Assembly: GCF_014699055.1 (NCBI RefSeq)
Contig: NZ_JACXAC010000001.1
Span: 744,001-808,000, forward strand
Length of the DNA: 64,000 nucleotides
Reading direction: 5' to 3'
DNA from: Hymenobacter armeniacus
GTDB taxonomy: Bacteria > Bacteroidota > Bacteroidia > Cytophagales > Hymenobacteraceae
In this document: in pieces, positions 27,357 to 35,599 of the stretch
How positions within the stretch are numbered: the first letter of the stretch is position 1
How the letters are laid out: each line of letters starts with the position of its first letter
Notes under the pieces: model-generated
The model's database searches: none
What the model saw: only the letters and a program-made list of their open reading frames with translations
Told to the model about the DNA's origin: nothing
Program-made: the position numbers and the translations under genes

Positions 27357-27393
27357 CGTCGGGGCGAAGCCGGCATCCGGCTTCGCCCCGACG
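27357..27393. terminator. Seventeen-bp hairpin after the FKBP gene
   Basis: CGTCGGGGCGAAGCCGG (27357-27373) pairs perfectly with 27377-27393 around a three-base loop. There is no T-tract, so it may stabilise mRNA ends or act with Rho rather than terminate on its own. Confidence 0.5.
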
Positions 27394-27398
27394 GTCCC

Positions 27399-28031
27399 TC
27401 AGTTGTTTACTTTCAGAAGTTCTACGTCGAAAATCAGGGCCGTGTCGCCGGGGATGTCGCGGCCTGCGCCGCGCTTGCCGTAGGCCAGGTCGGAAGGGAT
27501 GTAGAGGCGGTACTTTGAGCCTTCGCCCATCAACTGCAGGGCTTCGGTCCAGCCCGCAATCACGCCGTTCACGGGGAAGGTGGCCGGCTGGCCGCGCTGG
27601 TAGCTGCTGTCGAACACCTTGCCGTTGATGAGGGTGCCGTGGTAGTGCGTCGTTACCGACGAGCGCAGGGTGGGCTTTTTGCCGGTGCCTTCGGTCAGCA
27701 CTTCGTACTGCAGGCCGCTGGGCAGGGTGTGCACGCCGGGCTTCTGGGCGTTTTCGGCGAGGAAGGCTTCGCCTTCGGCTTTGTTGTTGTTCATGGCGTT
27801 GGGGTCTTGGTTGTCGTCATCGTCTTCGGCGCCGCCCATCTGCTCCTGCAGCTGCTGCATGGCGGCCTGCATCTGCTCCTGGGTGAGGCGGCTGGGGAGG
27901 CCCTGCAGGCCTTCCTTGAGGGCACCGGCCAGCACGTCAACGTCCAGGTCGAGGCCCTGCTGGGCAAAGTTGCGGGCCAGGTCGCGGCCAATGATGTAGC
28001 TCACCTGAGCCTGGTGGGAATCGAGATTCAT
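27399..28031 (-). CDS. FKBP-type peptidyl-prolyl isomerase (FklB/FkpA class)
   Basis: Catalyses cis-trans isomerisation of prolyl bonds. The ATG at 28031 gives 210 residues starting MNLDSHQAQVSYIIGRDLARNF, the usual beginning of the FKBP_N dimerisation domain (helical, about 5-75, with QEQMQAAMQQLQEQM). An acidic Asp/Asn linker follows. The C-terminal FKBP domain has LPSGLQYEVLTEGTG, VTTHYHGTLINGKVFDSSYQRG, VIAGWTEALQLM and YIPSDLAYGKRG. There is no signal peptide, so it is probably cytoplasmic like FklB. Active-site aromatic residues are present. A GAACTTTG box about 100 bases upstream is a weak promoter candidate. Confidence 0.93.
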   Translation of the reverse strand: MNLDSHQAQVSYIIGRDLARNFAQQGLDLDVDVLAGALKEGLQGLPSRLTQEQMQAAMQQLQEQMGGAEDDDDNQDPNAMNNNKAEGEAFLAENAQKPGVHTLPSGLQYEVLTEGTGKKPTLRSSVTTHYHGTLINGKVFDSSYQRGQPATFPVNGVIAGWTEALQLMGEGSKYRLYIPSDLAYGKRGAGRDIPGDTALIFDVELLKVNN

Positions 28032-28187
28032 AGATGGGTAAAAAGGGAAATGGGGCAGCGAACAATCCGGGCCGGAGCCGGCGCTGCCGGTGAAAGAATA
28101 GCTGAACGGGGTACGCCGTTCGGGGGCCAAAGTTCCAAAAGCCGGGCCGAAGCTTCGGCGTCGGCCGCATTGGCCGATGCTATAACC

Positions 28188-28217
28188 AAAAAGCCCGGCG
28201 AATGGGCCGGGCTTTTT
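28188..28217. terminator. Intrinsic terminator after the 44-residue peptide gene
   Basis: The stem AAAAAGCCCGGC (28188-28199) pairs with 28206-28217, with A5 on one side and T5 on the other. It lies 45 bases after the minus-strand stop at 28262. Confidence 0.85.
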
Positions 28218-28261
28218 CATAAAATAGGGGCGGCACGGGGCCGTGCCGGGGCAAATGGCCC

Positions 28262-28396
28262 TTAGCAGTAGTGATGGTGGTCGTCGTCGCCGTCGAAGAA
28301 GAACGTCAGGTCGAGGTCGGCCAGTTTGGCAGCCAGGTAGCTGACGCCGCCCAGCAGCAGCAGCGACGAAAAGGATAGCGCGGTGGTCTTTTTCAT
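28262..28396 (-). CDS. 44-residue peptide with signal/anchor and acidic His-rich C-terminus
   Basis: The frame is longer on paper (to 28498), but a perfect -7 box at 28437-28444 places the real start at the ATG at 28396. The product begins MKKTTALSFSSLLLLGGVSYLAAKLADL, a signal peptide or single membrane segment, and ends FFFDGDDDHHHYC. The run of three Asp and three His followed by Cys suggests metal binding; this is inference. I know no family. It has its own promoter and a terminator, so it looks like a genuine small gene. It is divergent from the ABC transporter genes. Confidence 0.6.
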   Translation of the reverse strand: MKKTTALSFSSLLLLGGVSYLAAKLADLDLTFFFDGDDDHHHYC

Positions 28397-28436
28397 AATG
28401 GTTAGGCCGGAACAGGCCGGTATTGTTTTACTGGTG

Positions 28437-28444
28437 CAAAGATA
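28437..28444 (-). promoter_or_regulatory. -7 box of the 44-residue peptide gene
   Basis: TATCTTTG on the minus strand matches TAnnTTTG perfectly, 40 bases before the ATG at 28396. No clear TTG at -33. Confidence 0.6.
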
Positions 28445-28585
28445 CGCACAACGGCGTAAAATGTTATGCATGCAGCATAAAAATTGGCCCAATGTCACGA
28501 AAAGGAATGGAAAAGGGACATTTTCAAATATGTATTACGTAGCGGAGCCTCACTTTTGCCTGGTCACCTTAACTGCATCATACTC

Positions 28586-29476
28586 ATGGAGCTTCGCATT
28601 GAGAACTTGTCTAAGACCTACGCCAACGGCGTGCGTGCCCTGCACAACGTCACGCTCACCATTCCCAACGGCATGTTTGGCCTGCTGGGCCCCAACGGCG
28701 CCGGCAAGAGCAGCCTGATGCGCACCATTGCCACGCTGCAGGAGCCCGACAGCGGCAGCATCCGGCTCGGCAACATCGACGTGCTGCGGGAGAAGGACGC
28801 GGTGCGCCGGGTGCTGGGCTACCTGCCCCAGGAGTTTGGGGTGTACCCCAACGTGAGCGCCGAAGTGCTGCTCGACTATTTCGCCGGGCTGAAAGGCTTG
28901 CGCGACGCCGCCGAGCGCAAGGCCGCGGTTGAAAACCTGCTGCAGCAAACCAACCTGTGGACCATGCGCAAAAAAGCCGTGGGCGGCTACTCGGGCGGCA
29001 TGAAGCAGCGCTTCGGCATAGCGGTGGCCTTGCTGGGCGCGCCGCAGCTCATCATCGTCGACGAGCCCACGGCCGGCCTCGACCCCACCGAGCGCAACCG
29101 CTTCCTGGACTTGCTGAGCGAGATAGGGGAGAACGTGGTCGTGATTCTCAGCACGCACATCGTGGACGACGTGACCGAGCTGTGCCCGAACATGGCCATC
29201 ATTGCCGGCGGCGAAGTGGTGGCCACCGGCTCGCCCAACGACGTGATTGGCGAAATCCGCGGCAAGGTGTACCGCACCAAAACCGAGAAAGCCGCGCTGG
29301 CCCAGTTGCGCAACGAATACGAGGTGATTTCCTCGAAGCTGGTGGCCGGGCAGCCCATTGTGCGGGTGTTCAGCGAGGTGCCCATCAACGGGCAGTTTCA
29401 GCCGGCGGAGGCCACCCTGGAAGACGTGTACTTCCACCGCCTGGCGCGGCGGCAGCAGCAACCGGTAACGGCATAA
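28586..29476 (+). CDS. ABC transporter ATP-binding protein
   Basis: ATPase subunit that pairs with the permease fusion downstream. The ATG at 28586 gives 296 residues, starting MELRIENLSKTY; the open frame reaches back to 28484. Walker A is GPNGAGKSS (about 35-43), the Q-loop is YLPQEFG, the signature is YSGGMKQR, Walker B is LIIVDEPTAGLDP and the switch His is in LSTHIV. The C-terminal 80 residues hold a regulatory segment ending EDVYFHRL, common in ABC-2 type exporters. The next gene starts 24 bases after the stop, so the two form an operon. Confidence 0.95.
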   Translation: MELRIENLSKTYANGVRALHNVTLTIPNGMFGLLGPNGAGKSSLMRTIATLQEPDSGSIRLGNIDVLREKDAVRRVLGYLPQEFGVYPNVSAEVLLDYFAGLKGLRDAAERKAAVENLLQQTNLWTMRKKAVGGYSGGMKQRFGIAVALLGAPQLIIVDEPTAGLDPTERNRFLDLLSEIGENVVVILSTHIVDDVTELCPNMAIIAGGEVVATGSPNDVIGEIRGKVYRTKTEKAALAQLRNEYEVISSKLVAGQPIVRVFSEVPINGQFQPAEATLEDVYFHRLARRQQQPVTA

Positions 29477-29500
29477 TGTTCATATAAAGGCATAAGGGCC

Positions 29501-32500
29501 ATGTTTTTCCATACGCTCCGCTTCGAGCTGCGCTACCGTTTCGCGCAGCCCACCACCTACCTCTATTTTGGGGTGTTTGCGCTGTTTGCGTTTTTGTCGC
29601 AAACCGTGGACGACTTCGGGTTCAATTCCAGCCCGAAAGTGCACGTGAATGCCCCCGACGCGCTGGCCAATCTGTATTTCATCTCGTCCATCTTCGGAAT
29701 GTTCATCACGGCGGCGCTGCTGGGCACGCCCGTATACCGCGACGACAAGGACCAGATGACGGGGCTGCTCTACACCACGCCCTTGCCCAAGCCAGCTTAC
29801 CTGGGCGGGCGCTTCCTGGGCTCGCTGCTGGCCATGTGGTTTATTACCTGCGGCACCACGGTAGGGGCCTTGCTGGGCATGCTGGCGCCGTGGGTAGATG
29901 CCAGCAAGCTGGGCCCCGTGCCGGGGCTGGGGCTGCTGGCCCCGCTGCTGGCGGCGGGCTGGGTGAACGTGCTGTTTGCAGGGAGCTTGTTTTTTGCGGC
30001 TTACCTGCTGCTGCGCTCGCCGCTGGTGGTGTATCTGGGTGGCATTGTGCTGTTTGTGGGGTACCAGCTGTCGTTGCAGTTCAGCGAGCGGGTGACCAGC
30101 GACCACCTGTTTGCCATGCTCGACCCGTTTGGCTTTGTGGCCAAAAACCTGGACGTGAAGTACTGGACCATCGCCGAGCGAAACACGCAAGTAGCCAATT
30201 ATTTGGGCGGATTCTTGATTGAGAACCGACTGTTGTGGAGCGGGGTGGGGCTGGCGGTGCTGCTGGTGTCCAGTGTGTTGTTTCGGCTGGCGCTGCCGCG
30301 CACCCGTGCCGGCAAGGCGGCGGCCGAGCCAGCTCCGGCCCTGGCTACCAGCGCGGGCTTGCAGCGCACGGAACCGGCTTTTGGCCAGGGCCTGAGCAGC
30401 TGGCAGGTGTGGCGCCTGGTGCGGGTGCAGGCCCTGAACGTGCTGCAGGCGTGGCCCTTCCGGGTGCTGGCGGTGCTGGGCACGGTGTACGTGCTATTCA
30501 ATTTCTACTGGACGTATCACGACCCCATTCGCGGCACCTCGCTGCCGGTCACGTACCAGGTACTGAACCTGATAAATGAAAATTTTACACTCTACCTGCT
30601 CATTATCATCACCATTTACGCCGGTGAGCTGGTGTGGCGCGAGCGGGACACGCGCCTGCAGGGCGTGTTCGATGCCTTGCCTTTTGCCACCTGGGTGCCG
30701 TTTGTGAGCAAGCTGCTGGCGCTGGTGCTGGTGGCGGCCGTGCTCACGGCGGTGCAGTCGGTGGTGGGGCTGGCCGTGCAGGCCTACCTCGATGCGAGCC
30801 TGATTGAGCCGGTGCTGTACGTGAAAAACTTTGTGCTGCAGCTGGCCACCGTGGCCGTGCTCTGCGCCCTGGCCCTGGTGGTGCAGACGGTGGCGAACCA
30901 GAAATACGTGGGCCACGCCCTGATGCTGGTATACTACGCCGTGGTGTTTCTGCTGGCCGATGCGCTGGGGCTGCACCACGCCCTGCTCAAGTTTGGCGCG
31001 CCTGTGCCCTACACGTATTCTGACATGAACGGCTACGGGCACCTGGTGTCGCCGCTGCTGTTCATCAACCTCTATTACCTGGCCGGGGCGGCGCTGCTGG
31101 CGCTGCTGGCCAGCCTGCTGTGGGTGCGCGGCAACGATACCGGCGCCCGCACCCGCCTGCGCCTGGCAGCACAGCGCCTGCGGGCGCCGGGCCTGCGGCC
31201 GGCCCTGCTGGTGGCCGGGCTGGCCGTGCTTACGGCCGGCGGCTGGGTGTTTTACAACGCCAACGTGGTGAACGAGTTCGTCACGCCGCGCGGGCTGGAG
31301 GCGCGCCAGGCCCGCACCGAGCGCACGTACAAGAAGTACGAAAACCTGGCCCAGCCCAAAATCGTGGCCCTGGCCCTGCAGGCCGACCTGTTTCCATCGG
31401 CCCGGCCCCGGGGCTACCGGCTGCGCGGCCGCTACACGCTGCTCAACCAAAGCCCGCGGCCCCTCGACACGCTGTTTGTGAACTACGACCCCAGCCGCAG
31501 CATTCGGGCCACGCTCACGCCCGGCCGTCCGGCCAGGGTGCTGCTCGACGACCCCGTGGCTGGCATCCGCATGTACTGCCTAGCCCAGCCGCTGGCGCCC
31601 GGCGACTCACTCGACCTGGCGTATGAGGAAGACTACCGCGCCCGCGGTTTCACTTCCCGCATCAAAGGCACGGGCGTGTTCGACTGGGCTGCGATTTCGC
31701 CCGAAGACCGCCTGACCGAGAACGGCACCTTTCTGGACGTGAGCAGCCTGCGCATTGGCTACCAGCCCGGCGCGGAGATGGACGAAGACGACGCCCGCAA
31801 GCGCCAGGGCCTGGCGCCCAAAGCCCGCGCCCTACGCCTCACCGACCCCCGCGGCCGGCAGCGGGCCCAGTTTGCCCGCGACGCCGACCGGGTGCGCTAC
31901 TCGGCCACCCTCAGCACCGACCCCGACCAAGTGGCCGCCACCGCCGGCACCCTCGAACGCGAATGGACCCAGGGCGGCCGGCGCTACTTCCAGTACCGCA
32001 TGAACCAACCCATCTGGCCCATCGTGAGCATTCTGTCGGCCCGCTACCAGACCTATAAAACACAGTGGCAAAACCCGGCCGGCGGCGCGCCCGTGGCCAT
32101 CGAAATCTACTACGACCCCCACCACCGCGCCAACGTGCGCCGCATGGCCCAGGCCCTGCAAGACGGCCTGCAGTACTACACCAAGGCTTTCGGGCCCTAC
32201 CAGTACTCCCACATCCGGCTGCTGGAGTTTCCGCGCTACAAGTCCTTCGCCCAGAGCTACGCCAACACCATTCAGTTTTCGGAAAGCGCCGGGTTCATCA
32301 GCGACCTGCGCGACCGCAACGCCCCGGACAATACGTACTTCATCACCAGCCACGAGCTGGGCCACCAGTGGTGGGGCCACCAGATAGTGGGCGCCGACGT
32401 GCAGGGCGCCAGCGTGCTGGTGGAGTCGCTGGCCGAATACTCGGCCATCATGAACGCCAAGCACGCCTTCACGCCCAACCAGATGCAGCAGTTCATGCGG

Positions 32501-33178
32501 GGCGAACTCAATGCGTACCTGCGCGGCCGCCGCTCAGAACGCAAGAAGGAGCTGCCCCTGCTGCTGGTGGAAAACCAGCCGTACATCCATTACTACAAGG
32601 GCGGCATGGTGTTTTATGCCTTGCAGGACTACCTGGGCGAAGACAGACTGAACGGCGCCTTGCGCGAGTTTCTGGCCGCCAACCACCAGACCAAGCCGCC
32701 GTACGCCACGTCGGCCGACTTGCTGGGCTACATTCGCCGGGCCACGCCCGACTCCTTGCAGTACGTGCTGCACGACATGTTTGAGACAATCACGCTCTAC
32801 AAAAACGAGCTGAAAGCCGCCCAGTACACCCGCCGGCCCGATGGCCGCTACGACGTGGCCCTCACCATCAAGGCCGAAAAGGTGCGCGCCGACAGCCTCG
32901 GCAACGAAACGCCCACCCAACTGGCCGACTACGTGGACGTGGGCATCTTCGGGCCCGACCAGGCGCCCGGCGAGAGCTGGGACGTGCGCGGCAAAGCCCT
33001 GCTGGTGCAAAAAGTGAAGCTCACCAAGCCCGAAGAAACGCTGCACTTTGTGGTGAGCCAAAAGCCCGCCAAGGGCGGCATCGACCCGTACCAGAAGCTG
33101 ATTGACCGGTTTTATTACGACAACGTGAAGCCGTTGGAGGAGAAAAAAGCGGGCTCAAAGGCGGTGGCGGTGAAGTAA
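29501..33178 (+). CDS. ABC-2 permease fused to an M1 family aminopeptidase
   Basis: A single 1,225-residue protein with two halves. The N-terminal about 600 residues contain two sets of six or so membrane helices (for example 60-83, 105-125, 145-180, 340-360, 400-440, 500-535), with loops resembling ABC-2 permeases. The C-terminal part (about 610-1225) is a periplasmic M1 aminopeptidase with the zinc site HELGH at 951-955 and the downstream glutamate in LVESLAEYS. The spacing to that Glu (19 residues) is one more than in classical M1 enzymes, or the family uses another Glu. Fusions of this type are known in Bacteroidota and some Proteobacteria, always next to an ABC ATPase as here. The transported substrate is unknown; peptide release and processing is a plausible role. 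Confidence 0.93.
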   Translation: MFFHTLRFELRYRFAQPTTYLYFGVFALFAFLSQTVDDFGFNSSPKVHVNAPDALANLYFISSIFGMFITAALLGTPVYRDDKDQMTGLLYTTPLPKPAYLGGRFLGSLLAMWFITCGTTVGALLGMLAPWVDASKLGPVPGLGLLAPLLAAGWVNVLFAGSLFFAAYLLLRSPLVVYLGGIVLFVGYQLSLQFSERVTSDHLFAMLDPFGFVAKNLDVKYWTIAERNTQVANYLGGFLIENRLLWSGVGLAVLLVSSVLFRLALPRTRAGKAAAEPAPALATSAGLQRTEPAFGQGLSSWQVWRLVRVQALNVLQAWPFRVLAVLGTVYVLFNFYWTYHDPIRGTSLPVTYQVLNLINENFTLYLLIIITIYAGELVWRERDTRLQGVFDALPFATWVPFVSKLLALVLVAAVLTAVQSVVGLAVQAYLDASLIEPVLYVKNFVLQLATVAVLCALALVVQTVANQKYVGHALMLVYYAVVFLLADALGLHHALLKFGAPVPYTYSDMNGYGHLVSPLLFINLYYLAGAALLALLASLLWVRGNDTGARTRLRLAAQRLRAPGLRPALLVAGLAVLTAGGWVFYNANVVNEFVTPRGLEARQARTERTYKKYENLAQPKIVALALQADLFPSARPRGYRLRGRYTLLNQSPRPLDTLFVNYDPSRSIRATLTPGRPARVLLDDPVAGIRMYCLAQPLAPGDSLDLAYEEDYRARGFTSRIKGTGVFDWAAISPEDRLTENGTFLDVSSLRIGYQPGAEMDEDDARKRQGLAPKARALRLTDPRGRQRAQFARDADRVRYSATLSTDPDQVAATAGTLEREWTQGGRRYFQYRMNQPIWPIVSILSARYQTYKTQWQNPAGGAPVAIEIYYDPHHRANVRRMAQALQDGLQYYTKAFGPYQYSHIRLLEFPRYKSFAQSYANTIQFSESAGFISDLRDRNAPDNTYFITSHELGHQWWGHQIVGADVQGASVLVESLAEYSAIMNAKHAFTPNQMQQFMRGELNAYLRGRRSERKKELPLLLVENQPYIHYYKGGMVFYALQDYLGEDRLNGALREFLAANHQTKPPYATSADLLGYIRRATPDSLQYVLHDMFETITLYKNELKAAQYTRRPDGRYDVALTIKAEKVRADSLGNETPTQLADYVDVGIFGPDQAPGESWDVRGKALLVQKVKLTKPEETLHFVVSQKPAKGGIDPYQKLIDRFYYDNVKPLEEKKAGSKAVAVK

Positions 33179-33188
33179 GACGACCACC

Positions 33189-33279
33189 TCCGTCATGCAG
33201 AGCGCAGCGAAGCATCTCGCGTGTGGAAGCAAATAATACTTCTGCACGCGAGATGCTTCGCTGCGCTCTGCATGACGGA
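33189..33279. repeat. Perfect 35-bp inverted repeat (GTCATGCAGAG type)
   Basis: The arm 33189-33223 (TCCGTCATGCAGAGC...) is the exact reverse complement of 33245-33279, with a 21-base spacer that includes a GAAG/CTTC pair. It contains the core GCGCAGCGAAG shared with the repeat at 51637. It fills the gap between two convergent genes. No T-tract. Confidence 0.9.
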
Positions 33280-33281
33280 CT

Positions 33282-33854
33282 TTATTCCTCGTTAATTCCA
33301 AAGCCTGTCACTTCACGCACCTCGCCTGCGGCCAAATCGCCCAGCCAGATGCTGCCCACCCGCACGCGCACCAGCCGCAGCGTGGGGAAGCCCACGGCCG
33401 CCGTCATCTTGCGCACCTGCCGGTATTTGCCTTCGGTGAGGGTGATGCTGACCCAGCTGGTGGGCCCGTGCCGGTCGTCGCGGATTTTGCGGGTGCGCGG
33501 CGCGAATGCCGGGGCGGGGTCGAGGCGGCGGGCCTGGCAGGGGCTGGTGCGGTAGCGCACGTTGTGGATGCCGATTTCGACGCCGGTGCGCAGCTGCTCC
33601 ACGGCCGCCTCGTCAATCAGGCCGTCGACTTGGGCGTAGTATTCTTTCTCAATCTTTTTGCTGCGCACCAGCTCGCTCGTGCGGCCGTCGGTGGTGAGCA
33701 GGAGCAGGCCCTCGCTGTCTTCGTCGAGGCGGCCAATGGCCATGATGCCCTCCGGGAAGTCGTGAAACTCGCCCAGCTTCTTCTTTTTGGCCTCGCCCAC
33801 AAACTGGCTCAGGTAGCCATAGGGCTTGTGAATGAGAAAGTGGCGGTGCGACAT
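33282..33854 (-). CDS. rluE: RsuA/RluE family rRNA pseudouridine synthase
   Basis: Isomerises a uridine in ribosomal RNA; the RluE branch acts on 23S rRNA position 2457. The ATG at 33854 gives 190 residues starting SHRHFLIHKPYGYLSQF. The family motif GRLDEDSEGLLLLTTDG (about 42-58) contains the catalytic Asp. Then come KEYYAQVDG and the C-terminal LTEGKYRQVRKMTAAVGFPTLRLVRVRVGSIWLG, a signature of the RsuA subfamily. No S4 domain precedes the catalytic domain, as in RluE rather than RsuA or RluB. It runs with the methyltransferase gene 20 bases upstream, so they may be co-transcribed. Assignment to RluE rather than a close paralogue is moderate. Confidence 0.85.
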   Translation of the reverse strand: MSHRHFLIHKPYGYLSQFVGEAKKKKLGEFHDFPEGIMAIGRLDEDSEGLLLLTTDGRTSELVRSKKIEKEYYAQVDGLIDEAAVEQLRTGVEIGIHNVRYRTSPCQARRLDPAPAFAPRTRKIRDDRHGPTSWVSITLTEGKYRQVRKMTAAVGFPTLRLVRVRVGSIWLGDLAAGEVREVTGFGINEE

Positions 33855-33874
33855 GGCGGTGTGGGCCCATCGGC

Positions 33875-34576
33875 CTAGCGGGCGGAGTTTTCGGTGAGCA
33901 CCAGCAGCGAATAGCCGCCCAGCAGCTTGCTGCACAGCCGGGGGCTGAGGGCGTAGAGCGCCCGCCGCAGCAGGTGCGTGAGCCGTTCCTTGGCCGACCA
34001 GTGTTTGTAGCGCGGCTCGGTGTACATCTTGTCGAGCACCCGGTAGCCGTAGTCGGCCAGCACGCTCAGGATAAAGTCTTCGGTGAAATTGTGGATGTGG
34101 CCCACCCGCGCCTTCGACTCGATGAGCATCTGCTCGCGCAGCAGCGACCACAGGCTTAGGTCGAGCGGAATGTGGAACAGCGTGTAGCGGCCCGCCCCGG
34201 CAATGTCCTCCAAAAACTGAAAGTAGTTGGGCAGGTGCTCGATGACGTCGATGACCAGCAGCAGGTCGAACGGCTCGGCCACACCCGTGTTGGTGAGGTC
34301 GCGCAGCTCGAACCGGAGGCGGGCGGTTTGCTTGGGGCGCGCTAGGGCCAGGGCATCGGCCGAGATGTCGTAGCCGGTGAAGCGGCTTTCGGGGAGCTGC
34401 GCGGCCAGCTGCACCAGCACCTCGCCACTGCCGCAGCCCACTTCCCCAACGGTGCCTGTGGGCACGGCGTTGCGGCGCAGCAGCCGCAGGATTCGTTCGG
34501 CTTTAAACGGCGCGTCTTCCTCGTGCCAGGTCGGGTTGTTGGCCAGGTAGGTGCGGTCGTTGTAAATATCCTGCAT
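33875..34576 (-). CDS. Class I SAM-dependent methyltransferase
   Basis: A cytoplasmic methyltransferase of unknown substrate, 233 residues from the ATG at 34576 (MQDIYNDRTYLANNPTWHEED). The SAM-binding motif I is VGEVGCGSGEVLVQL (about 41-55), motif II is GYDISADALALA, and FDLLLVIDVIEHLPNYFQFLE is the post-motif with the typical DVIEHL. The C-terminal HIHNFTEDFILSVLADYGYRV is common in methyltransferase_11/23 proteins that act on lipids, quinones or sugars. It ends in a basic segment. The pseudouridine synthase gene follows by 20 bases. Confidence 0.88.
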   Translation of the reverse strand: MQDIYNDRTYLANNPTWHEEDAPFKAERILRLLRRNAVPTGTVGEVGCGSGEVLVQLAAQLPESRFTGYDISADALALARPKQTARLRFELRDLTNTGVAEPFDLLLVIDVIEHLPNYFQFLEDIAGAGRYTLFHIPLDLSLWSLLREQMLIESKARVGHIHNFTEDFILSVLADYGYRVLDKMYTEPRYKHWSAKERLTHLLRRALYALSPRLCSKLLGGYSLLVLTENSAR

Positions 34577-34669
34577 GGCGCAGCGCGGAAAGAAAGGACA
34601 GGAGGGAACAGCCCGCAAACTTAACAAGGCCGCGCCGGCCGGCGTCGCGGGCTGCCCGCTGGCGCCCGG

Positions 34670-35497
34670 CTACTTTTTGCTGCCAGTGGCCTGTTGCCCG
34701 GCTTTTATCTGCTGGGCCACGTCCACCATGGGGGCCACCCAGATTTCCTTTTCGTGGGCCTTGAGGTAGCGCAGCAGCTGCCGGTGCGCCGGCAACGACA
34801 CGTTCAGCGAATGCCCGCCGCCCACGCCGTGAAACAGAAACACCAGCAGCGTGTGCGAGGCTTGAGCCTGTTTCACAAGGTCGATGAGGTACTGGCCGTC
34901 TTGCCCATTGATGGAATACGCATCCACGTTGTCAAGGGCCACCTGGGCGGCCGGCTTCAAGCCCGGCGTCACGCCGCGGGCGGCCACGAAGTCGTTTTTC
35001 AGCTGCTCGTAAAACATCACGCCGCCAATTTGCCGGTCGCCGCAGGGGTAGGCGAAGGTGCGCGCGGTTTTGCCGTCGATGGCCGTGAGCAAGGTGTTGT
35101 TGGCGCGCACCTCGTCTACGGCGCGGCCCACGGTGTATTTGCTCAGGTCGTGGTCGGGCGTCACAAAGCCGCGGCCCGGCAGGCTGCCGTCGCAGGGATG
35201 AAACAGGGCGTGGTTGCCCAGCTCGTGGCCGCGCTTGGCGGCCTGGCGCCATTCGGGCAGGCGGCGCGTCACCACCGGCGACGAGCCGATGAGGTAGAAC
35301 GTGCCCCGGAATTTGGCCGAATCCAGCGCCGGCACCACGTTGTCGAGGTCCACGTCGATGGCGTCGTCGTAGGTCAGCACCACGGCGCACTGCTTGTTGT
35401 TCCAAGCGGGGCTGGTGGTTTGGGCCCGCAGCGTGGCGGGGGCGGCCAACGCCAGCAGCCCCAGGGCCAGCGCAATCGTATCGATAGGTTTCAGCAT
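34670..35497 (-). CDS. Secreted polysaccharide deacetylase family protein
   Basis: A second CE4-type enzyme, unlike the one at 5728. The ATG at 35497 gives a signal peptide (MLKPIDTIALALGLLALAAPATLRAQ) and 275 residues. The NodB domain has VVLTYDDAIDVDLDNVVP (metal-binding Asp-Asp), ELGNHALFHPCDG (the His pair, here H-x3-H), FAYPCGD, and FLFHGVGGGHSLNV at the end with the catalytic-base His. Motifs are complete. Many such proteins act on chitin, xylan or peptidoglycan sugars; the substrate cannot be told. A 13-bp hairpin separates it from the OmpA gene upstream. Confidence 0.9.
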   Translation of the reverse strand: MLKPIDTIALALGLLALAAPATLRAQTTSPAWNNKQCAVVLTYDDAIDVDLDNVVPALDSAKFRGTFYLIGSSPVVTRRLPEWRQAAKRGHELGNHALFHPCDGSLPGRGFVTPDHDLSKYTVGRAVDEVRANNTLLTAIDGKTARTFAYPCGDRQIGGVMFYEQLKNDFVAARGVTPGLKPAAQVALDNVDAYSINGQDGQYLIDLVKQAQASHTLLVFLFHGVGGGHSLNVSLPAHRQLLRYLKAHEKEIWVAPMVDVAQQIKAGQQATGSKK

Positions 35498-35505
35498 AAG
35501 ACAGA

Positions 35506-35537
35506 AATGGCCGAAAGCATCGGTGCTTTCGGCCATT
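35506..35537 (-). terminator. Hairpin between the OmpA gene and the deacetylase gene
   Basis: AATGGCCGAAAGC (35506-35518) pairs with 35525-35537 (13 bp, six-base loop). On the minus strand it is followed only by a weak T-rich stretch (TTTCTGTCTT), so it may terminate OmpA transcripts partially. Confidence 0.5.
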
Positions 35538-35599
35538 CACTTGCAAGTTTAGCACCTGCGGCTTCTTTATCGAACTACCGGCCGCGAAATGCCGCGCGG

